A stretch of DNA of 64,000 bases, taken from Imperialibacter sp965651695. GTDB lineage: Bacteria > Bacteroidota > Bacteroidia > Cytophagales > Cyclobacteriaceae. The position numbers and the translations under genes were made by a program. Shown here piece after piece: positions 62,808 through 64,000 of the stretch (position 1 is the stretch's first letter; every line of letters begins with the position of its first letter). The stretch spans positions 1-64,000 of the forward strand of contig CBFGTI010000006.1 in the NCBI GenBank assembly GCA_965651695.1. The letters are read 5' to 3'. The notes beneath the pieces are model-generated. The model saw nothing but the letters and a program-made list of their open reading frames with translations, was not told the origin of the DNA and did not search any database.

Positions 62808-64000
62808 ATGAAGTACATTGCATTGGCCGGTGTTTTATTCTTATCAGTCGGTTGCTCGCAAGAACTGGCGGAAAAGAAAAATCCTTTTTTGTTTGAGTTG
62901 ATTCCGGGGGCGGCCTCAGGAGTAGATTTTCGTAATGACCTTAAATTCGATGAGGAATTCAACATCTACACCTATCGAAATTTTTACAATGGTGGCGGCG
63001 TAGCCCTGGGAGACGTGAATAATGATGGACTGATAGATATCTACTTCACATCGAATATAGCCGTCAATAAACTCTACCTCAATCGGGGAGATTGGAAATT
63101 TGAAGACATTACTGAAGATGCCGGTGTAGCAGGAAGCAAGGCCTGGTCTACGGGGGTAACGATGGTGGATATTAACGGAGACGGGTGGCTGGACATTTAC
63201 GTCTGCAATTCAGGAGATGTAAAAGGGGATAACAAGCAAAATGAGCTCTTTATAAACAACGGTGACTTGACGTTCACGGAGGCCGGTGCACAATATGGGC
63301 TGGACAACGGCGGTTTTTCTACCCATGCTTCTTTTTTCGACTACGACAAAGATGGAGACCTTGATGTTTACCTGTTAAACAACTCCTACAAAGCCATTGG
63401 TAGTTTCAACCTCAAAAACAATATACGGCACGAAAGAGATAGCCTTGGCGGCGACAAGTTACTCGAAAATGATAACGGCTATTTTAGAGACGTAAGCGAA
63501 GCCGCCGGAATTTTCGGAAGCGAGATAGGATTCGGGCTCGGCATCACTGTAGGCGATGTAAACAACGACGGGTGGGAGGATATATATGTTTCAAATGATT
63601 TTTTTGAACGAGACTATCTTTATATCAACAACCGTGACAAAACATTCTCCGAACAGCTCGAAAGCCAAATGAAGTCAATTAGTGGCGCCTCTATGGGCGC
63701 CGACATGGCTGATGTAAACAACGATGGCTACGCCGACCTCTTTGTTACTGAAATGCTTCCCCGTACCAGAGACCGGCTGAAGACAATCACAACTTTTGAA
63801 GATTGGAACAAATACCAATACAACATTAATGCGGGCTATTATCACCAGTTTACCCGCAATACATTCCAGCTAAATAACGGCAATAATAGTTTTAGCGAAA
63901 TTGGCCGGCTGGCGGGCGTTGAAGCATCCGACTGGAGTTGGGGCGCACTTATTTTTGATTTCGACAATGATGGTATGAAGGACATCTTCATTGCCAACGG
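62808..64000 (+). CDS. CRTAC1-like FG-GAP/VCBS repeat lipoprotein (partial, 3' end missing)
   Basis: A frame of at least 397 residues that continues past the window. Lipobox SVGC (Cys16). Several FG-GAP/VCBS repeats with calcium-loop patterns: GDVNNDGLIDIYF, DINGDGWLDIYV, DYDKDGDLDVYL, DVNNDGWEDIYV, DVNNDGYADLFV and DFDNDGMKDIFI. Such proteins (often with a C-terminal ASPIC/UnbV domain, which would lie beyond the edge) are surface beta-propellers often found next to SusCD genes in Bacteroidota. No role in starch use is shown. Confidence 0.88.
   Translation, partial: MKYIALAGVLFLSVGCSQELAEKKNPFLFELIPGAASGVDFRNDLKFDEEFNIYTYRNFYNGGGVALGDVNNDGLIDIYFTSNIAVNKLYLNRGDWKFEDITEDAGVAGSKAWSTGVTMVDINGDGWLDIYVCNSGDVKGDNKQNELFINNGDLTFTEAGAQYGLDNGGFSTHASFFDYDKDGDLDVYLLNNSYKAIGSFNLKNNIRHERDSLGGDKLLENDNGYFRDVSEAAGIFGSEIGFGLGITVGDVNNDGWEDIYVSNDFFERDYLYINNRDKTFSEQLESQMKSISGASMGADMADVNNDGYADLFVTEMLPRTRDRLKTITTFEDWNKYQYNINAGYYHQFTRNTFQLNNGNNSFSEIGRLAGVEASDWSWGALIFDFDNDGMKDIFIAN

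Overview
The window looks like chromosomal DNA of a member of the Bacteroidota, most likely of the order Cytophagales. The evidence is a SusC/SusD outer-membrane pair, many short-spacer lipoprotein signals, Bacteroidota-type promoters (TTTG, about 18-20 nt, TAnnTTTG), and families typical of the phylum: DUF3127, DUF2911, head-GIN (DUF2807), DUF6588, FISUMP, a NagB-LmbE fusion and a SerB-SerA fusion. No rRNA, tRNA, CRISPR array or prophage was seen.

Layout. 1-5 kb: nitrilase-type amidohydrolase, NagB-LmbE fusion, KefB-like antiporter overlapping a one-cysteine glutaredoxin-like gene. 5-9 kb: FtsX-type ABC permease with its PadR regulator and a two-operator promoter, then polyphosphate glucokinase. 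9-13 kb: a secreted alpha-amylase resembling those of Thermococcales, preceded by a membrane regulator that joins two starch-binding-like domains, seven membrane helices and an AraC DNA-binding domain. 13-25.9 kb: CoA-transferase, LhgO, M28 peptidase with a metal-binding tail, FISUMP protein, ThiF-rhodanese, CBM9-like protein, SMUG2-type glycosylase, SerB-SerA fusion, and a Gfo/Idh/MocA oxidoreductase with a sugar isomerase. 25.9-28.1 kb: an array of paired palindromic repeats split by an intact IS1182-like element sitting on the dyad of one palindrome. 28-45 kb: mostly housekeeping and conserved genes (YheT hydrolase, ROK glucokinase, deoxynucleoside kinase, DEAD-box helicase, FKBP isomerase, GreA/B-like factor, GH63 glucosidase, cold-shock protein). 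45-64 kb: a maltose/starch locus, with MalQ, SLC45-type permease and LacI regulator on the minus strand, facing fructose-bisphosphate aldolase, two GH13 lipoprotein amylases, SusC and SusD, then two further lipoprotein genes, the last cut by the window end.

How the genes fit together (inference). Starch would be bound and cut outside the cell by the amylases and SusD, imported by SusC, cut again in the periplasm by the GH13_19-like enzyme, taken up by the SLC45-type permease, rearranged by a DPE2-like MalQ to free glucose, phosphorylated by one of two glucokinases (polyphosphate-type or ROK-type) and passed to glycolysis, whose aldolase is encoded in the same locus. Two regulators are seen: a cytoplasmic LacI protein at the Sus locus and the membrane AraC protein next to the isolated amylase.

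The items most worth a second look are the starch-binding-domain/AraC membrane regulator, the palindrome array with its targeted insertion sequence and captured gene tails, and the PadR double operator.
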